Source: Pseudomonas deceptionensis (GTDB lineage Bacteria; Pseudomonadota; Gammaproteobacteria; Pseudomonadales; Pseudomonadaceae). From it: a DNA stretch of 64,000 bases. Positions 44,202 through 55,201 of the stretch are shown piece by piece. Location of the stretch: positions 496,001 to 560,000 of the forward strand of contig NZ_FNUD01000002.1 of assembly GCF_900106095.1 (NCBI RefSeq), read 5' to 3'. A program made the translations under genes and the position numbers. Numbering within the stretch: the first letter of the stretch is position 1; every line of letters begins with the position of its first letter. Below the pieces are notes generated by a model. The model had not been told where the DNA came from, did no database searches, and saw nothing but the letters and a program-made list of their open reading frames with translations.

Positions 44202-47200
44202 ATGCCAACTCTGCGCACGTTCTTCGCAACAGTCCTGCTCGGCCTGAGCCTTTGTGTCGGCACGCTCCACGCTGCCGAACCGCCCACCGCCGAGGCCGTG
44301 CAGCAAAGCCTGGACAAAATTGCTGACCGCAAGCTCCCGGACGCTGACCAAAAAGCCTTGCAGACGGTGCTCCAGCAGACCCTCACCCTGCTGGACAACA
44401 AGGCCGATTACGAACAGCGCCTGAACGACGTCAAGCAGCAGCTCGCCAATGCACCGCGCCAGACCGGCGACAACCAGCGTGAACTGTCCCGGCTCAAGGC
44501 CAGCAAGGTCATACCCGTGGCGCAGCGTTATAGCGACCTGTCAGTGCCGCAGCTGGAGCAAATGCTCGCTGAGCGCACGACACAACAGGGCGAACTGCAA
44601 AAAGCACTGGCCATTGCCAACAGCCAGAGCATTGCCGCACAGACCCGGCCAGAGCGGGCTCAAGCCGAAATCAGCAACAGCCAGACGCGCATCCAGCAGA
44701 TCAACAACATCCTGAAAACAGGGCGCGACAACGGCAAATTGCTCACCGCCGACCAGCGCAACCAGCTCAACGCCGAAGCCGCCTCGCTCACTGCGCTGAT
44801 CGCCCTGCGCCGTCAGGAACTGGCCGGCAACAGCCTGCTGCAAGACCTCAGTGGCAGCCAGCACGACCTGCTATTGGAAAAAACCACGCGCCAGGACAAG
44901 GAAATCCAGGAGCTGCAAACCCTGATCAACCAGAAGCGTCTGGCGCAGTCGCAGCAGACCGTGACCGAGCAATCGATCGAGGCGAAAAAGTCCGGCAGCA
45001 GCAGCCTGCTGGCGACCGAAAGCGCGATCAACCTCAAGCTCTCCGACTACCTGTTGCGCAGCACTGACCGCCTCAACGAAGTCACCCAGCAGAACCTTGA
45101 AACCAAGCAGCAACTGGACAACGTCACCCAAAGTGATCAGGCGCTGGACGAGCAAATCAACGTACTCAAGGGCAGCCTGTTGCTGTCCAAGATCCTCTAC
45201 AAACAGAAACAGGCCCTGCCGCGCCTGCAGAAGATGGACAAAAACCTGGCGGACGAAATCGCCGATATTCGCCTGTACCAGTTTGAAATCAACCAACAGC
45301 GCGAAATGATCAGCAACCCGACGACCTACGTCGATAACCTGCTGTCGACCCAGCCCGCCGACCAGGTCACCCCGCAACTGCGCAAAACCCTGCTTGAACT
45401 GGTCAACACCCGCAGCGACCTGCTTGACCGCTTGAACCGCGAATTAAGCGCGGTGCTCAATGAATCCATCACGCTGCAACTGAACCAGAAACAACTGCTC
45501 AGCACCGCCCAAAGCCTGCGCGCCACGCTGGACGAGCAGATGTTCTGGATCCCCAGCAATAAACCGCTGGATCTGGAATGGCTGGAAACAGCCCCAAGCC
45601 AACTTGAACAGCAAATCATCACCCTGCCCTGGGGCTCCAGCGTCACCGAGCTGGCAGAAGGCCTTGTTGAACGGCCACTCTTGTTCCTGCCGTTCTTGCT
45701 GGTTGTTGCGGCCCTGCTCTGGAAGCGCAGATACCTCTACAGCAAACTGAACAAAATCCATCAGGACATTGGCCACTTCAAGCGCGACAGCCAATGGCAC
45801 ACGCCTCTGGCGATTCTGATCAACATCCTGCTGGCAATGCCTCTGTCGCTGGCCCTGGCACTGTGCGGGTATGCCCTGCAGACCGATGCCCGAGGCATGA
45901 ACGTCAACACGGGCGCAGCCTTGATCCAAATGGCAGAAGCCTGGCTGGTGTTCTACACCGCCTACCGGATCCTGGCGCCGGGTGGCGTGGCTGAACTGCA
46001 TTTCCGCTGGGAGAAACCGCTGGTTGCCTTCCTGCAAAACTGGATTCGCAAGCTCGGCCTTGTGGTCCTGGCCCTGGTGGCCGTGGTTGCGTTTGCCGAG
46101 CAGCAACCGGCTGCGCTGGCAGACGATGTACTGGGCATCCTCGTGGTACTGAGTTGTTACGCCGCCATGGCCTGGCTGCTGTGCCGCCTGCTGCTCAACG
46201 ATTTCGAGACCGCGACCAAAGCCTATCGCCTGCGCAAGTTGCTCGGTTTTGCCTTTGCCCTGCTGCCGTTGGCGTTGTTCGTTGCCGTCTGCTTTGGCTA
46301 CTACTACACCGCGCTCAAACTCAGCGACCGCTTGATCAATACCCTGTACCTGCTGATGTTCTGGCTGGTGGTAGAAGCTGCCTTTGTACGCGGCCTGGCG
46401 GTCGCGGCACGACGCCTGGCCTATCAGCGCGCACTGGCCAAACGTCAGGCCGCCAAGGAAGCAGGCGAAGGCAACGACGCCATTATCGAAGAACCGACGC
46501 TGGACATCGAACAGGTCAACCAACAGTCGTTGCGCCTGATTCGTCTGGCCTTGCTCGCGTGCTTTGTCGGCGTGTTGTATTGGGTGTGGGCTGACCTGAT
46601 CTCGGTATTCTCCTACCTGGACAACATCACCCTGTACGAATACACCAGCGGCAGCGGCGCCAACATGAGCATGGTGCCCATCAGCATTGGCGACGTGATC
46701 GGTGCGCTGGTGATCATTGGTATCAGTATCGCGCTGGCGCGCAACCTGCCCGGGCTGCTGGAGGTTCTGGTGCTGTCACGCCTTGATCTGGGCCAGGGCA
46801 GCGCCTACGCCACCACCACCTTGCTGACCTACGTGATCATCGGCATCGGCTTTGTCTCGACCCTGTCGACCCTCGGCGTGAGCTGGGACAAGCTGCAATG
46901 GCTGGTGGCCGCCCTCTCCGTGGGCCTGGGCTTCGGGATGCAGGAAATCTTCGCCAACTTCATCTCGGGGATCATGATCCTGTTCGAGCGTCCGGTACGT
47001 ATTGGCGACACCATCACCATCGGCAACCTGTCGGGCACCGTGAGCAAGATCCGCATCCGTGCGACCACCATCACCGACTTTGACCGCAAGGACATCATTG
47101 TCCCGAACAAAACCTTCATCACCGGGCAACTGATCAACTGGTCACTGACCGACACCATCACCCGTGTCACCCTGAAACTGGGCGTGGACTACGGCTCCGA

Positions 47201-47552
47201 CCTGGACCTGGTGAAAAGCCTGCTGCTCAAGGCTGCACAAGAAAACCCGCGGGTACTCAAAGACCCTGAGCCCCACGTGTACTTCCTCAATTTCGGCGCC
47301 AGCACCCTGGACCACGAACTGCGCATGCACGTGCGCGACCTGGGCGACCGTAACCCGGTCATTGACGAAGTGAACCGCTTCATCAACCGCGAGTTCAAGA
47401 ACCACCAGATCAACATCTCGTTCCAGCAGATGGAGGTGTACCTCAAGAACTTGCAGGGCCAGGAATACAAGCTTGTGCCTGTCGGGCCGGAAGTTCCGCC
47501 TGAACCCACGCAGCCGCCGCCGCAAAAACCGCAGCTGGGCAAACTCGACTGA
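44202..47552 (+). CDS. mscK: MscK-type mechanosensitive channel
   Basis: A large MscS-superfamily channel of 1116 residues. A signal peptide (cleavage near LHAA-EPP) precedes a long periplasmic coiled-coil region rich in Gln and Leu (about 30-480). About 11 membrane helices then end in the pore module LQWLVAALSVGLGFGMQEIF and the cytosolic beta-domain ERPVRIGDTITIGNLSGTV and VPNKTFITGQLINWSL. It opens under hypo-osmotic stress; MscK in E. coli also senses external K+. It lies 35 bp after nhaP2, probably cotranscribed. The tail is Pro/Gln-rich. MscK versus MscM (YjeP) cannot be separated with certainty. Confidence 0.87.
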   Translation: MPTLRTFFATVLLGLSLCVGTLHAAEPPTAEAVQQSLDKIADRKLPDADQKALQTVLQQTLTLLDNKADYEQRLNDVKQQLANAPRQTGDNQRELSRLKASKVIPVAQRYSDLSVPQLEQMLAERTTQQGELQKALAIANSQSIAAQTRPERAQAEISNSQTRIQQINNILKTGRDNGKLLTADQRNQLNAEAASLTALIALRRQELAGNSLLQDLSGSQHDLLLEKTTRQDKEIQELQTLINQKRLAQSQQTVTEQSIEAKKSGSSSLLATESAINLKLSDYLLRSTDRLNEVTQQNLETKQQLDNVTQSDQALDEQINVLKGSLLLSKILYKQKQALPRLQKMDKNLADEIADIRLYQFEINQQREMISNPTTYVDNLLSTQPADQVTPQLRKTLLELVNTRSDLLDRLNRELSAVLNESITLQLNQKQLLSTAQSLRATLDEQMFWIPSNKPLDLEWLETAPSQLEQQIITLPWGSSVTELAEGLVERPLLFLPFLLVVAALLWKRRYLYSKLNKIHQDIGHFKRDSQWHTPLAILINILLAMPLSLALALCGYALQTDARGMNVNTGAALIQMAEAWLVFYTAYRILAPGGVAELHFRWEKPLVAFLQNWIRKLGLVVLALVAVVAFAEQQPAALADDVLGILVVLSCYAAMAWLLCRLLLNDFETATKAYRLRKLLGFAFALLPLALFVAVCFGYYYTALKLSDRLINTLYLLMFWLVVEAAFVRGLAVAARRLAYQRALAKRQAAKEAGEGNDAIIEEPTLDIEQVNQQSLRLIRLALLACFVGVLYWVWADLISVFSYLDNITLYEYTSGSGANMSMVPISIGDVIGALVIIGISIALARNLPGLLEVLVLSRLDLGQGSAYATTTLLTYVIIGIGFVSTLSTLGVSWDKLQWLVAALSVGLGFGMQEIFANFISGIMILFERPVRIGDTITIGNLSGTVSKIRIRATTITDFDRKDIIVPNKTFITGQLINWSLTDTITRVTLKLGVDYGSDLDLVKSLLLKAAQENPRVLKDPEPHVYFLNFGASTLDHELRMHVRDLGDRNPVIDEVNRFINREFKNHQINISFQQMEVYLKNLQGQEYKLVPVGPEVPPEPTQPPPQKPQLGKLD

Positions 47553-47577
47553 GCGCAGTGAGATACCAACGCATGAC

Positions 47578-49168
<1,591 letters not shown>

Positions 49169-49294
49169 TGCAAAGCCTGTGGCCGCTGCACCAGATCCTC
49201 TGGGGAGCCGGACTTGCCCGCGATAACATCGGCCCGATCTGAGATCGGTAAAACGCTGTTACCTGTATCGCCACCGCTCTATGCGCACAAAGCC

Positions 49295-49696
49295 TCAGAT
49301 AAACATATCCACAGGCACTTTGAAGTAATCCGCCAGCCAGCGAATCTGCCGTACATTGAGCTGGCGTTTACCGCTGAGGATTTCGGACACCACCGATTGG
49401 GTACCCACACCCGGCAAATCGCTTTGGGTCAGCCCGTGCTCCTGCATGACCGAGCGTAATACATCAACACCACTGACCTTGGGCATCGGCCGATGCTCGA
49501 GGTCATAGGCTTCAACCCAGTCACCGATGATGTCCACCAGGCTCATCAAGGGATGACTTTCATCGTCGCCAATCAAGTCGGTCAAGCCATCAAGGGCTGC
49601 GACCAACTCATCGTAATCTGCTTCGTTTTTCGGTTTGCGCAACAGAGGCGCAACGAATTTCCAGTGCTCTGCCGCCTGTGCGATCAATGCGTTCAT
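49295..49696 (-). CDS. higA: HigA antitoxin
   Basis: A 133-residue antitoxin of the HigA class with an N-terminal helical toxin-binding part and a C-terminal XRE helix-turn-helix (EHGLTQSDLPGVGTQSVVSEILSGKRQLNV, about residues 84-112, quoted in pieces: LTQSDLP, VVSEILSGKRQLNV). The ATG at MNALIAQAAEHWKF has AAGGAG 8 bases upstream. It lies 5 bp after higB, the usual toxin-first order of this type. It should neutralise HigB and repress the operon through the palindromes upstream of higB. Confidence 0.9.
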   Translation of the reverse strand: MNALIAQAAEHWKFVAPLLRKPKNEADYDELVAALDGLTDLIGDDESHPLMSLVDIIGDWVEAYDLEHRPMPKVSGVDVLRSVMQEHGLTQSDLPGVGTQSVVSEILSGKRQLNVRQIRWLADYFKVPVDMFI

Positions 49697-49701
49697 GGTG
49701 C

Positions 49702-49989
49702 TTACTCCTTCCATTTGCCCTTGTCATAGTCACTGTGATCGAGCACATGACGGATGTAGAGGCGCTGTACCCGATAACGCACCACGGCGATCAGCCGCAG
49801 CTTGTTACCTCCAATATTGAAAACGTGCAACGAACCGACCTTGTCGGTAGCAGGGAAAAACGACCTTAACGCGGCAAAGTCTTGGGGGTTGAGGACCTTG
49901 ATCTTGCGATACCACTCATCGAGTGCGCTCGCCGATTGCGGCCATTGTTCTTTCGCTTCCCAAATACGCTTGGCTGTTATCACTCGCAT
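49702..49989 (-). CDS. higB: HigB mRNA interferase toxin
   Basis: A 95-residue RelE-superfamily toxin of the HigB class: MRVITAKRIWEAKEQWPQSA, then FNIGGNKLRLIAVVRYRVQRLYIRHVLDHSDYDKGKWKE, the typical HigB C-terminus with RNase residues. It cleaves ribosome-bound mRNA when HigA is lost. It is upstream of higA in a two-gene operon inserted between selO and the SLC13 permease. The promoter side carries two ATCGCA-N3-TGCGAT type sites. Confidence 0.9.
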   Translation of the reverse strand: MRVITAKRIWEAKEQWPQSASALDEWYRKIKVLNPQDFAALRSFFPATDKVGSLHVFNIGGNKLRLIAVVRYRVQRLYIRHVLDHSDYDKGKWKE

Positions 49990-50000
49990 GCAATGTCCCT

Positions 50001-50054
50001 ATCGCATCTTGCTATGGAGGTTAAGTCAGAGGTCGCTCAATCGCAATATGCGAT
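50001..50054 (-). promoter_or_regulatory. Predicted HigA operator pair
   Basis: ATCGCA-ATA-TGCGAT (50040-50054) is a perfect 6-bp inverted repeat, and ATCGCA-TCT-TGCTAT (50001-50015) is a one-mismatch copy. Centres are 39 bp apart, just upstream of higB. A third half-site ATCGCA occurs near 50,171. This is where a HigA dimer would be expected to bind for autorepression; assignment is by position and symmetry. Confidence 0.6.
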
Positions 50055-50293
50055 AATCCCTCTCTGACAAATGGTGCTGTCGCTGTCTCGCTTCAAAGCC
50101 TAGATAAGGGCTGTGCAACCGGCTCAGCACTGTATGAGCAAATACGTCGCCTCAGCACCTGCATAACCAAATCGCATAACAACCTGCCCAAACAGTCTTA
50201 GACGAACTAAGCCGCCGTGATTATGGTGACGCCCGCGCGGCGGCTCTGGCTTGCCCGATACCTCATACGAGATTCGTTGTTTAAGGAACACCC

Positions 50294-52090
50294 ATGTCCT
50301 GGGACTCGCTGCCCCTGCTGTTTGTTGCCGCTTTGCTGGTGTGGTTGCTGGTGTCGTTTGTGCGCGAAAAATGGAGCGCCGATGTGGTGGCCGCCATTGC
50401 CGTCGCTGCCCTGCTGATCACGCAAATCCTCACCCCTCACGAGGTGTTGAGCGTGCTCAGCAACTCGGCACCCGCCACGATTGCCTGCATGTTTGTGCTC
50501 TCGGCCGCGCTGGAACGCACGGGCTGTATCGATGCACTGGGCAACTGGCTGGGCAATCTGGTGGGCGACAAACCCTTGCGGGTTCTCGGCGGGCTGATGA
50601 TTACCGCGCTGGTCATCTCGGCGTTCCTGAACAACACCCCCGTGGTGGCCATTTTGACGCCGGTGGCAATTGCGCTGGCCAAGCGCGCCCACAGTTCACC
50701 GTCCAAACTGCTGATCCCGCTGTCTTACGCCACGGTACTGGGCGGGATGCTGACGATGATCGGCACTTCGACCAACATTCTGGTGGACGGGGTCGCACGC
50801 AAAGCCGGGCTCGCGCCCTTCGGCATGTTCGAAATCACCCAGGCCGGGCTGATGTTTGCCGCCGTGGGTTTTGTGTACCTGATGATCTTCAGCAACCGCC
50901 TGCTGCCTGATCGCGACAGCCTGTCCAAACAACTGCGACCGGATCTGACGCGCACGTTCATGAGCGAGTTGCTGGTACCCCACGACTCACCCGTCATCGG
51001 TAAAACCCTGGCCGAAGCCGATCTGAACGGCGGCAGCGGTCTGCAAGTCCTGAAAATTTTCCGCGACGAGCAAGAACTTTCCACACCCGCGTCAACCACC
51101 CAACTGCGCAGCGGCGATCGCCTGGTGCTGCACGGGCAAGTACAGAATGTGGTCGAGCTGCGCGAAAGCGGCGTGCTGGCCTTCAACCGTGGCGATGCGT
51201 TCGAAACCATCAGCAACCACGACGTCATCCTGGCCGAGGCCATCGTGGGCCGTAATTCCCGCTACAGCCACCGCCCCATGCGCGACCTCGACCTGACGGC
51301 GCGTTACGGCATTGCGGTGCTTGCGGTGCATCGTCAGGACGAGAACATTCAAGGCAACCTCGACGACCTGCATCTGCAATTCGGGGATGTGATTCTGGTT
51401 GAAGGCACGCCCAGCCAAATTCGCCGTTTCGCCGAAAATGGCGACTTGATCAGCCTAAATACCGTCCTGGAGCGCGCCTATCGCCGCGACAAGGCCCCGA
51501 TTGCAATCATTTCCACACTGGCGGTAATGATCCTCGCGGCACTGGAGGTCATGCCCATCGAAGGGCTGGCACTCATCGCCGCCGTGACGGTGGTCGCCAC
51601 CCGCTGCCTGGATGTGCAGGACGCTTATAAAGCAGTGGACTGGAAAATTCTCAGCCTGATTTTCGGCATGCTGGCCATCAGCATTGCGATGGAAAAAGTC
51701 GGCCTGATCAACCTGGTGGTCAACCAGACCATGGCCGCGATCCCCAATGCCGGCCCGCTGCTGATGCTGGGGTTTATCTATTTGCTGACCAGCATCCTCA
51801 CCGAGATCCTCTCCAACAATGCCGTGGCGGTGTTGCTGACACCGATTGCCATTGGTGTGGCGCAACAGATGGGCGTGGACCCCCGGCCTTTCGTGGTGGC
51901 CGTGATGTTCGCCGCCAGCGCCAGCTTCGCCACGCCGATTGGCTACCAGACCAACACATTCGTATATAACGCGGGCGGCTATAAGTTCAGCGACTTTATG
52001 CGCATCGGTATCCCGTTGAATGTACTGATGCTAATCGTGGCCATGCTGGTGATCCCGTGGATTTGGCCGCTGAGGTCAGTGGCGGGTTGA
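50294..52090 (+). CDS. SLC13/DASS family permease with two TrkA-C domains
   Basis: A 598-residue membrane transporter. Two hydrophobic blocks (about residues 5-205 and 400-595) flank a soluble centre with two TrkA-C (RCK_C) domains: SPVIGKTLAEADLNGGSGLQ to LRSGDRLVLHG, and RYSHRPMRDLDLTARYGIAV to LQFGDVILVEGT. Each membrane half has the family SNT/NNTP hairpin motif (SAFLNNTPVVAILTPVAIAL; SNNAVAVLLTPIAIGV). This layout is seen in bacterial sulfate/dicarboxylate-type SLC13 permeases; the substrate cannot be read. AAGGA lies 6 bases before the ATG. It stands alone after higBA and before trxC. Confidence 0.85.
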   Translation: MSWDSLPLLFVAALLVWLLVSFVREKWSADVVAAIAVAALLITQILTPHEVLSVLSNSAPATIACMFVLSAALERTGCIDALGNWLGNLVGDKPLRVLGGLMITALVISAFLNNTPVVAILTPVAIALAKRAHSSPSKLLIPLSYATVLGGMLTMIGTSTNILVDGVARKAGLAPFGMFEITQAGLMFAAVGFVYLMIFSNRLLPDRDSLSKQLRPDLTRTFMSELLVPHDSPVIGKTLAEADLNGGSGLQVLKIFRDEQELSTPASTTQLRSGDRLVLHGQVQNVVELRESGVLAFNRGDAFETISNHDVILAEAIVGRNSRYSHRPMRDLDLTARYGIAVLAVHRQDENIQGNLDDLHLQFGDVILVEGTPSQIRRFAENGDLISLNTVLERAYRRDKAPIAIISTLAVMILAALEVMPIEGLALIAAVTVVATRCLDVQDAYKAVDWKILSLIFGMLAISIAMEKVGLINLVVNQTMAAIPNAGPLLMLGFIYLLTSILTEILSNNAVAVLLTPIAIGVAQQMGVDPRPFVVAVMFAASASFATPIGYQTNTFVYNAGGYKFSDFMRIGIPLNVLMLIVAMLVIPWIWPLRSVAG

Positions 52091-52145
52091 GCGATCATCT
52101 GCTGAACTGCACGCTCAAACGCAAACCCCTTGTGGAGAACTCCTG

Positions 52146-52586
52146 ATGACCGAACCGCTGCTGATCCCCTGCCCCAACTGCAACGGCCTTAACCGCATCC
52201 CCGCAGAGCGCATCGGCGAGCACCCCAAATGCGGGCGCTGCAAAAATGAAGTGCTGATGAGCAAGCCCTTCGATTTGAAACAAACCGACTACGCCAGCCA
52301 GATCAAGGGCGACCTGCCGCTGCTGGTGGACGTATGGGCCGAGTGGTGCGGGCCGTGCAAGGCCTTTGCCCCGGTCTTTGAGCAAGCCGCCAGCCAACTG
52401 ATCGGCAAATGCCGACTGGCCAAGCTCGACAGTGAGGCCAATCAACAGTTGGCCGGGCAATTGGGCATTCGCTCGATCCCAAGCCTGATTTTGTTCAAAA
52501 ACGGCCGCGAAGTCGCTCGCCAGAGCGGTGCCTTGCCTTTGCAGCAACTCACCGCCTGGCTGCGCAGCCAGGGCATCAGTGCTTAA
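52146..52586 (+). CDS. trxC: Thioredoxin 2 TrxC
   Basis: A 146-residue thioredoxin with an N-terminal zinc ribbon (Cys9, Cys12, Cys29, Cys32: CPNC and CGRC) and the redox site [10 protein letters not shown] (Cys68, Cys71). TrxC is the stress-inducible thioredoxin that resists oxidation and can reduce partners such as MsrA. Its TAA overlaps the stop codon of the convergent parA gene within one TTAA, so no room exists for a terminator between them. Confidence 0.95.
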   Translation: MTEPLLIPCPNCNGLNRIPAERIGEHPKCGRCKNEVLMSKPFDLKQTDYASQIKGDLPLLVDVWAEWCGPCKAFAPVFEQAASQLIGKCRLAKLDSEANQQLAGQLGIRSIPSLILFKNGREVARQSGALPLQQLTAWLRSQGISA

Positions 52587-53356
52587 GCGTTCTGATCCAG
52601 ATAATCGTGCAACTCTACAAACTGCTGGGTCAGTTTGTGCCGCGGGTCGAAGTGAATCAAAGGCTGACAGGCCTGATGCGACTCGCGCATGCGCACTGAG
52701 CTGCTGAGGTACATCGGCAGCACAGGCAACCCTTCCGCAATCAATTCGTCGAGCATCTGCTGGGGCAAGCTGGCCCGGGCCTGGAACTGGTTGACCACGA
52801 TGCCTTCGACCAGCAAACCTTCGTTATGGTCTTCTCTCAGGTCATCGATTTCAGATAACAGACCGTACAGCGCCTGACGCGAAAAACTGTCGCAATCAAA
52901 CGGGATCAACACCCGATCACAAGCGATCAACGCCGATACAGCATAAAAGTTCAACGCAGGCGGGGTATCGACATAAATACGGTCATAGTCTTCGGACAAC
53001 TCATCAAGCAACTTACGCAGCTTGTTGATCTTGTGCTTGGCCTCAAGTTTTGGCTGCAAATCAGCCAGTTCGCCCGTGGCAGTAATGACGTGCAAGTTCT
53101 CGAAGGGCGTTTCGTAAATATCGACCCGATTTTTCTTCGAGCCAACCCCGGTTGACAAGCTGTGCTTGAAGAAGTCAGCGATTCCCATCGGGATATCGTC
53201 ACCGGTCAGTCCAGTCAGGTATTGAGTGGAGTTAGCCTGAGCGTCCAGGTCCACCAACAATGTCCTGTAACCTTCACTGGCACTGACCGCCGCCAGGTTG
53301 CACGCAATGCTGGACTTGCCCACACCGCCTTTTTGATTGAACACCACGCGACGCAT
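52583..53356 (-). CDS. Orphan ParA/MinD-type ATPase
   Basis: A 257-residue ParA-family ATPase. The deviant Walker A is in [16 protein letters not shown] (residues 7-22), Walker A' in [15 protein letters not shown], and Walker B in [20 protein letters not shown]. No N-terminal DNA-binding extension and no parB neighbour are present, so it is probably an orphan that positions a protein cargo rather than a plasmid partition ATPase. P. aeruginosa has an equivalent chromosomal gene (PA5028-type). It is convergent with and overlaps trxC by 4 bp. Confidence 0.88.
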   Translation of the reverse strand: MRRVVFNQKGGVGKSSIACNLAAVSASEGYRTLLVDLDAQANSTQYLTGLTGDDIPMGIADFFKHSLSTGVGSKKNRVDIYETPFENLHVITATGELADLQPKLEAKHKINKLRKLLDELSEDYDRIYVDTPPALNFYAVSALIACDRVLIPFDCDSFSRQALYGLLSEIDDLREDHNEGLLVEGIVVNQFQARASLPQQMLDELIAEGLPVLPMYLSSSVRMRESHQACQPLIHFDPRHKLTQQFVELHDYLDQNA

Positions 53357-53693
53357 TTCAAGAACTCCATGTATCAGTGAGTGCTCGAGTGTAGATGGCC
53401 TTTACTCAGCTTCGCTACCTCGCGGCGAAATGAACCACACCCTTTATGCGCATACCCACAAAGACAAACGAATATCTCTCACAAATAAACGCATTCGGCG
53501 TACTCGCCACCCACTAAAGTCAAAAAGACATCATCTTTTTTAAAGGCTCGCAGCAAATCTATACTTGGATTTTAAGCAAAATTTGCTACGAGCCAACTGC
53601 ACCGGGATAATGTCGCCATTCTGTATTAGGTGCGGCGTCGATCGGCGCCCACTTTCGCATCAAGGAAGCCTGCAAGGGCGGGATGAAACTCCA
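53357..53693. promoter_or_regulatory. Leader of the aryl polyene cluster with an operator-like inverted repeat
   Basis: This 337-bp AT-rich gap separates divergent parA and the aryl polyene genes. GGCTCGCAGCAAAT (53545-53558) and ATTTGCTACGAGCC (53581-53594) are inverted with one mismatch. The right arm is also the end of a perfect palindrome AGCAAA-A-TTTGCT (53575-53587). CTATACTT (53559-53566), between the arms, resembles a sigma-S-type -10. AAAAAGA-CATCA-TCTTTTT (53522-53540) is a small AT hairpin just upstream. These suggest a regulated promoter of the pigment cluster. Confidence 0.5.
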
Positions 53694-54413
53694 GTGATCA
53701 ATTTCAATGTCGCCGCGTGGCGCGCCTGGGCTCCGGGCCTCGACAGCGTGGCCGATTGGCAGGCCTGGAGCCAGCACCCCCGCGTACTTGACGCCAGCAG
53801 TGCAGCTCCCGACGTCTCGTTTTTACCCGCAATGCAACGGCGTCGCCTCAGCCGCCTGGCACGCATGGCCTTCAGCGTCGGCTGGCCACTGGCAGAAGGC
53901 CACAAAGCATTGCCTCTGGTATTCGCCTCACGCCACGGCGAAACCCCACGCACGTTCGACATCCTCAGCGACCTCGCTGCCGACCAGCCTCTGTCCCCGA
54001 CACAATTCAGCCTTTCGGTGCATAACGCTGTCATTGGGCTGTGGTCGATCATGCGTGGCGAAACCAGCGAAATGACCGCCATTGCCGCAGCCGGAGATGG
54101 GCTGGAGCACGGCCTGATCGAGGCCTGTGCGTTACTCAACGAGGGCGCGCCCGCCGTGCTGCTGATCATCGCCGAAGAGCAACCGCCACACGCGTACGCC
54201 CAATGGATTGATGATGTGCCCTTCCCTTATGCCGTCGGCCTGCTGCTGACACCCGGCAAGCAATGGCAGATTTCCCTCGCAAACGACGCCACTGGCATCG
54301 AAAAAGCCCCATGGCCCCATAGCCTGAACCTGTTACGCCACCTGCTCGATGAGCAGACGTCATTCCAGCACGTCTGGAAAAACCGCGTATGGAACTGGCA
54401 ACGCAGCCTGTGA
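53694..54413 (+). CDS. Aryl polyene ketosynthase-like chain length factor (ApeC-like)
   Basis: A 239-residue beta-ketoacyl-synthase-like protein of the Ketoacyl-synt_2 (PF13723) type. It covers only the N-terminal half of a ketosynthase fold: LPAMQRRRLSRLARMAFSVG, FASRHGETPRTFDILSDLAA, and PTQFSLSVHNAVIGLWSIMR, where the active-site Cys is absent (HNAV). This fits ApeC, which pairs with the ApeO ketosynthase as chain length factor in aryl polyene synthesis. The GTG start gives MINFNVAAWRAWAPGL, as expected; a longer open frame before it has no protein character. It heads the cluster and overlaps the next gene by 25 bp. Confidence 0.8.
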   Translation: MINFNVAAWRAWAPGLDSVADWQAWSQHPRVLDASSAAPDVSFLPAMQRRRLSRLARMAFSVGWPLAEGHKALPLVFASRHGETPRTFDILSDLAADQPLSPTQFSLSVHNAVIGLWSIMRGETSEMTAIAAAGDGLEHGLIEACALLNEGAPAVLLIIAEEQPPHAYAQWIDDVPFPYAVGLLLTPGKQWQISLANDATGIEKAPWPHSLNLLRHLLDEQTSFQHVWKNRVWNWQRSL

Positions 54414-55201
54414 GTGCCCGTTGCGATGCATATATTTGGCGCCTGATCGCCACAGCCATAAGCTTTGCACTCTTCGGCCTCGGGGGCCTGTGCCTGCGAG
54501 CGGTGATTTTCCCGGTTCTCAGTTGCCTGCCAGGAGACGCCGTTCGTCACCGCGAACGCGCTCGTGCAACCGTCAGCCGGCTGTTCTGGCTGTTTATCCG
54601 CACGATGGCCCGCATGGGCGTGCTGACCTATGACGTACAAGGTGCCGAACGGCTCGGACGCCCCGGCCAGATGATCATTGCCAACCACCCGTCGCTTATC
54701 GATGTGGTTTTTTTGATCGGTCTGGTGAGGAATGCCAATTGCGTGGTCAAAGAGAGCCTTTGGCAGAACCCGTTTACCCGCAGCCCCGTGCGTGCCACGC
54801 AGTACATCAGCAATGATGGCAGCGTCGACATGCTCGATAACGCCGCGCGAGCGCTGCAGGAAGGCCAGACACTGATCATTTTCCCGGAGGGCACGCGCAC
54901 GCAGCCGGGCATGACACCCGCCTTTCATCGCGGCGCCGCCGCGATAGCACTGCGGGGTGCGAAAATCCTCACTCCGGTGGTGATCAAGGTCAGCCCCACC
55001 ACGCTGACCAAGGCCGAACCCTGGTACCGCATACCCCATCGGCGCGTGCACTTCAGTATCCGGGTCGGTGCCGATATAGATCCAAACACCTTTACCGCGC
55101 TTGGCCCGCCGCCTAAAGCCTCGCGCCTGCTCAATGACTTCGTGCATGACTACTTTATTAAGGAGCTCGCCACAGATGAGCAATCTGAAAAGCGACATTA
55201 A
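54389..55201 (+). CDS. 1-acyl-sn-glycerol-3-phosphate acyltransferase-like enzyme (ApeD-like)
   Basis: A 270-residue PlsC-family acyltransferase with an N-terminal hydrophobic anchor (about residues 19-45). Motif I is NHPSLID (His100, Asp105) and motif III is FPEGTRT (165-171). In aryl polyene clusters this enzyme, ApeD, is thought to place the polyene chain or a fatty acid on the lipid anchor. The start lies inside the end of the preceding gene, and the ACP gene begins inside its end, so it is translationally coupled on both sides. Confidence 0.85.
   Translation: MELATQPVSARCDAYIWRLIATAISFALFGLGGLCLRAVIFPVLSCLPGDAVRHRERARATVSRLFWLFIRTMARMGVLTYDVQGAERLGRPGQMIIANHPSLIDVVFLIGLVRNANCVVKESLWQNPFTRSPVRATQYISNDGSVDMLDNAARALQEGQTLIIFPEGTRTQPGMTPAFHRGAAAIALRGAKILTPVVIKVSPTTLTKAEPWYRIPHRRVHFSIRVGADIDPNTFTALGPPPKASRLLNDFVHDYFIKELATDEQSEKRH

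Noticed and set aside
50055..50293. A gene or RNA in the gap before the SLC13 permease
   Set aside because: No coding or structured RNA signal apart from the higBA control sites and the AAGGA before the permease ATG.
53357..53540. A small gene between parA and the aryl polyene cluster
   Set aside because: Open frames here are short, AT-rich and without ribosome sites; only promoter-like elements were seen.
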